Part shown: piece after piece, positions 1-64,000 of the stretch
How positions within the stretch are numbered: position 1 is the stretch's first letter
Layout: every line of letters starts with the position of its first letter
DNA from: Stictocephala bisonia
Lineage: Eukaryota > Arthropoda > Insecta > Hemiptera > Membracidae
Assembly (NCBI GenBank): GCA_035578905.1
Contig: JAQJVL010000148.1
Location: forward strand, 1,060,729-1,124,728
Reading direction: 5' to 3'
DNA length: 64,000 bases
Notes under the pieces: generated by a model
What the model saw: only the letters and a program-made list of their open reading frames with translations
Database searches by the model: none
What the model was told of the DNA's origin: nothing
Made by a program: the position numbers and the translations under genes

Positions 1-117
1 AAGGAAAACTAGTTCACAAAGCACATTATAATTACAACACTGTGCCAAGTGTACAGACGTTACATGCTGAGGTTTATTAAATATAAGCCGTACCAAGATA
101 GTATTTACTTACAGTAC

Positions 118-395
118 ACCCACCCATACTCGTAAAGTGGAAATGATCCGCCTGCCCACCCATACACGTACAGTGGACTACCCATACACGTAAAGTGATT
201 AATGATCACGTAATGATTAAAGTTTTGTCTTACAGGAAAATGATTAAAGTCTTATAGGAAACTTTCAGCAACGAAGGGAAACTTCACAGTGGTATTTACC
301 CACCCACTCACCCATACTCGCACACTGGTACTGACCCACCCACCCATTCACGTACTGTGGTATTGATCCACCCACCCACCCATTCACGTACAGTG
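118..395 (+). repeat. Family-G minisatellite: CCCATACACGTACAGTGG units
   Basis: Repeated CCCACCC plus CATACACGTA(C/A)AGTGGTA plus TGA(C/T)C units. The same unit recurs at 13745-13850, 25085-25225, 26968-27175, 27370-27475, 27640-27745 and 34225-34290. Confidence 0.8.
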
Positions 396-1089
396 ATAGT
401 AAAATACTTGAAAGTGACTCATGTTTGCTGTCACTTACAAGAATATCCTACTGAATGTCAAAATTAAATATATTTGTCTACACGAAAAAAGTTGTGTTCT
501 GTGGGGTGGAAAGAAAAAAAATCAAAATAATACCTTAAGTTATTATGTTAATTATAAAAGAATAATGTAATAACATTCGTATACGATCGCCACTCGGTCC
601 ACCCACTGGTCTACATTAACAAATAAAGTTTCTTTATTATTTCAATGTATGTTTTGTACGCGTAAGAGGCAATTTAAACGTTTTTTTTCGAATCGTGATT
701 TATTTAATGGTATGATATATCGGACCAAAATATCGAAATGGCCGATATTATCGAAAGACAAAAATTGATAATAATATATCGATATATCGAAAAATTTCGA
801 AATATATTTACAATGTATCGATATATTGTTGCCATATCTACTTGTATTTTGGTGTTTATTTCATTTATAAATGTGTTCAGTAGGTTTAAAGACTGACAAA
901 GCTTAGTTCAACTCACAGACTAAACCCAAAAATGTATTATTCGTCTGTTACAACAACACAAGGGTTTATTGTCAATCCTCCGTTTGCATGCAGTATCACG
1001 TATGAACAGTTTTGGTATCGAATTGCTGCAACGTAGTGGGGACACAGCTTTTGACTACAACATCACAACTAGTCGTTAATTATTATTCA

Positions 1090-1505
1090 TTACTGAGACG
1101 CCGATCGTAGAGATATGGGCGAACATGATGGCTGAATAAGTGTGATGAGTGTAGATGATTGAGTGTATGCATTCTCCGTAAGATGGACTGTTTCTTAATG
1201 AGAGCCATTTATTAATAACTCACTAGCGAGGGAAATTAAGGGTTTACATATTTACGCGGAATCCGAACCAAGTAGTATTGGTCTGATATTTAGCAAATTG
1301 CCAAGTCTTATATTCTTCACTGCTCAACATCGGACCTTGATCGCCATCCAACGCGGATATCCCAGACTTCTTTAATAGTGTCCACATCGATGGCAACCGT
1401 TGAGTGAACGTGGGAACTGAGAATAGAAACTATCGTCACAATCTCTAAAGCATACTATCCCCAAGTAGCTAGGTTACAGCGTTGCGCCACTGGTGCTGAC
1501 ATGTT
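1090..1505 (+). repeat. Family-B dispersed repeat (about 400 bp), forward copy
   Basis: Begins GAGACGCCGATCGTAGAGAT and ends CCCCAAGTAGCTAGGTTACAG plus GCGCCACTGGTG. No ORF, no clear inverted ends. Other copies are listed below. Type unknown; the fixed end structure suggests a short non-autonomous element. Confidence 0.75.
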
Positions 1506-1771
1506 TTCTATAAAACAAGATCACTTATGGAACACGAATGTCATCTGCCGAAAGTTGTTTGTGGCTTGCCGTGGATGAAGGTGCTCGGGTCAGGTTTGTG
1601 AGGCCGCACCAAGGTGAACGGTGTGGCAGGTCCCGTAGCCCACATCCAGGAGACCAGGAAATTGGCTCTCACTGTCCAATCTGCCTGTGAAGTTTACACT
1701 GGTTTTTATGTTCTCCTTTGAACTCTTTCTTACAGTTTTAAGTATCCTTAAAAGGACGTATACAATTAAAA

Positions 1772-63863
<62,092 letters not shown>

Positions 63864-64000
63864 GTAATTTTCATTTAATGTTAATTTCTTCACTAATTAA
63901 TTCATTGGCTATTCTGAAATATGAAAGTCCCATGTAAATTAACAATTGTCTTTAGAACTAAAAACACAAAGTAACTTGAAATGTTAACTCTACATTAAGA

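Overview
The window looks like insect genomic DNA, most likely from a large, repeat-rich hemipteran-type genome. The evidence is small exons in multi-kilobase introns with GT..AG borders, CCTAA (TTAGG-type) runs, tRNA- and 5S-derived SINEs, Penelope and Copia debris and high A+T content. No bacterial gene organisation is present. Species identity is inference.

One host gene on the + strand spans almost the whole window. It is a nose-resistant-to-fluoxetine-6 (nrf-6) family membrane acyltransferase. I assembled ten exons by matching splice phases: 1772-2162, 21228-21457, 28859-29043, 35860-36020, 37121-37289, 43375-43568, 45157-45298, 46995-47184, 54770-54912 and 63746-63863. It begins with a signal peptide and NRF domain and continues into the multi-pass acyltransferase-3 domain. 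The segment normally joining the two (exon 2 to exon 3) was not found; a 498-bp assembly gap (25226-25723) lies in that intron. The final C-terminal exon(s) probably lie beyond the right edge.

Everything else is intronic repeat. Intron 1 (19 kb) holds a 1.5-kb (CT)n tract, a DDE-like DNA transposon (10311-13430) nested in another repeat, LINE, SINE and MITE fragments, and 17 copies of a 103-bp satellite. Intron 2 holds LINE, SINE and foldback pieces, an 85-bp tandem repeat and the gap. Intron 3 holds a 41-bp minisatellite, a decayed Copia element on the minus strand and an (AC)n tract. Intron 5 holds MITEs and a LINE remnant. Intron 8 holds a 5S-derived SINE and a palindromic Penelope-like element with GIY-YIG endonuclease arms. 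Intron 9 holds an array of copies of the terminal exon, split by a 6.4-kb transposon with about 560-bp terminal inverted repeats and a decayed XPG-like/CXC multidomain ORF.

The most unusual feature is that three exons of the acyltransferase gene carry tandem duplications covering their 3' splice site plus exon start: exon 3 (three 180-bp units), exon 4 (two units, about 175 bp apart) and exon 10 (about 15 units of 129 bp, most still open in frame). Either exon-derived minisatellites are growing here, or the exon-10 array supplies mutually exclusive alternative exons. RNA-seq would decide.
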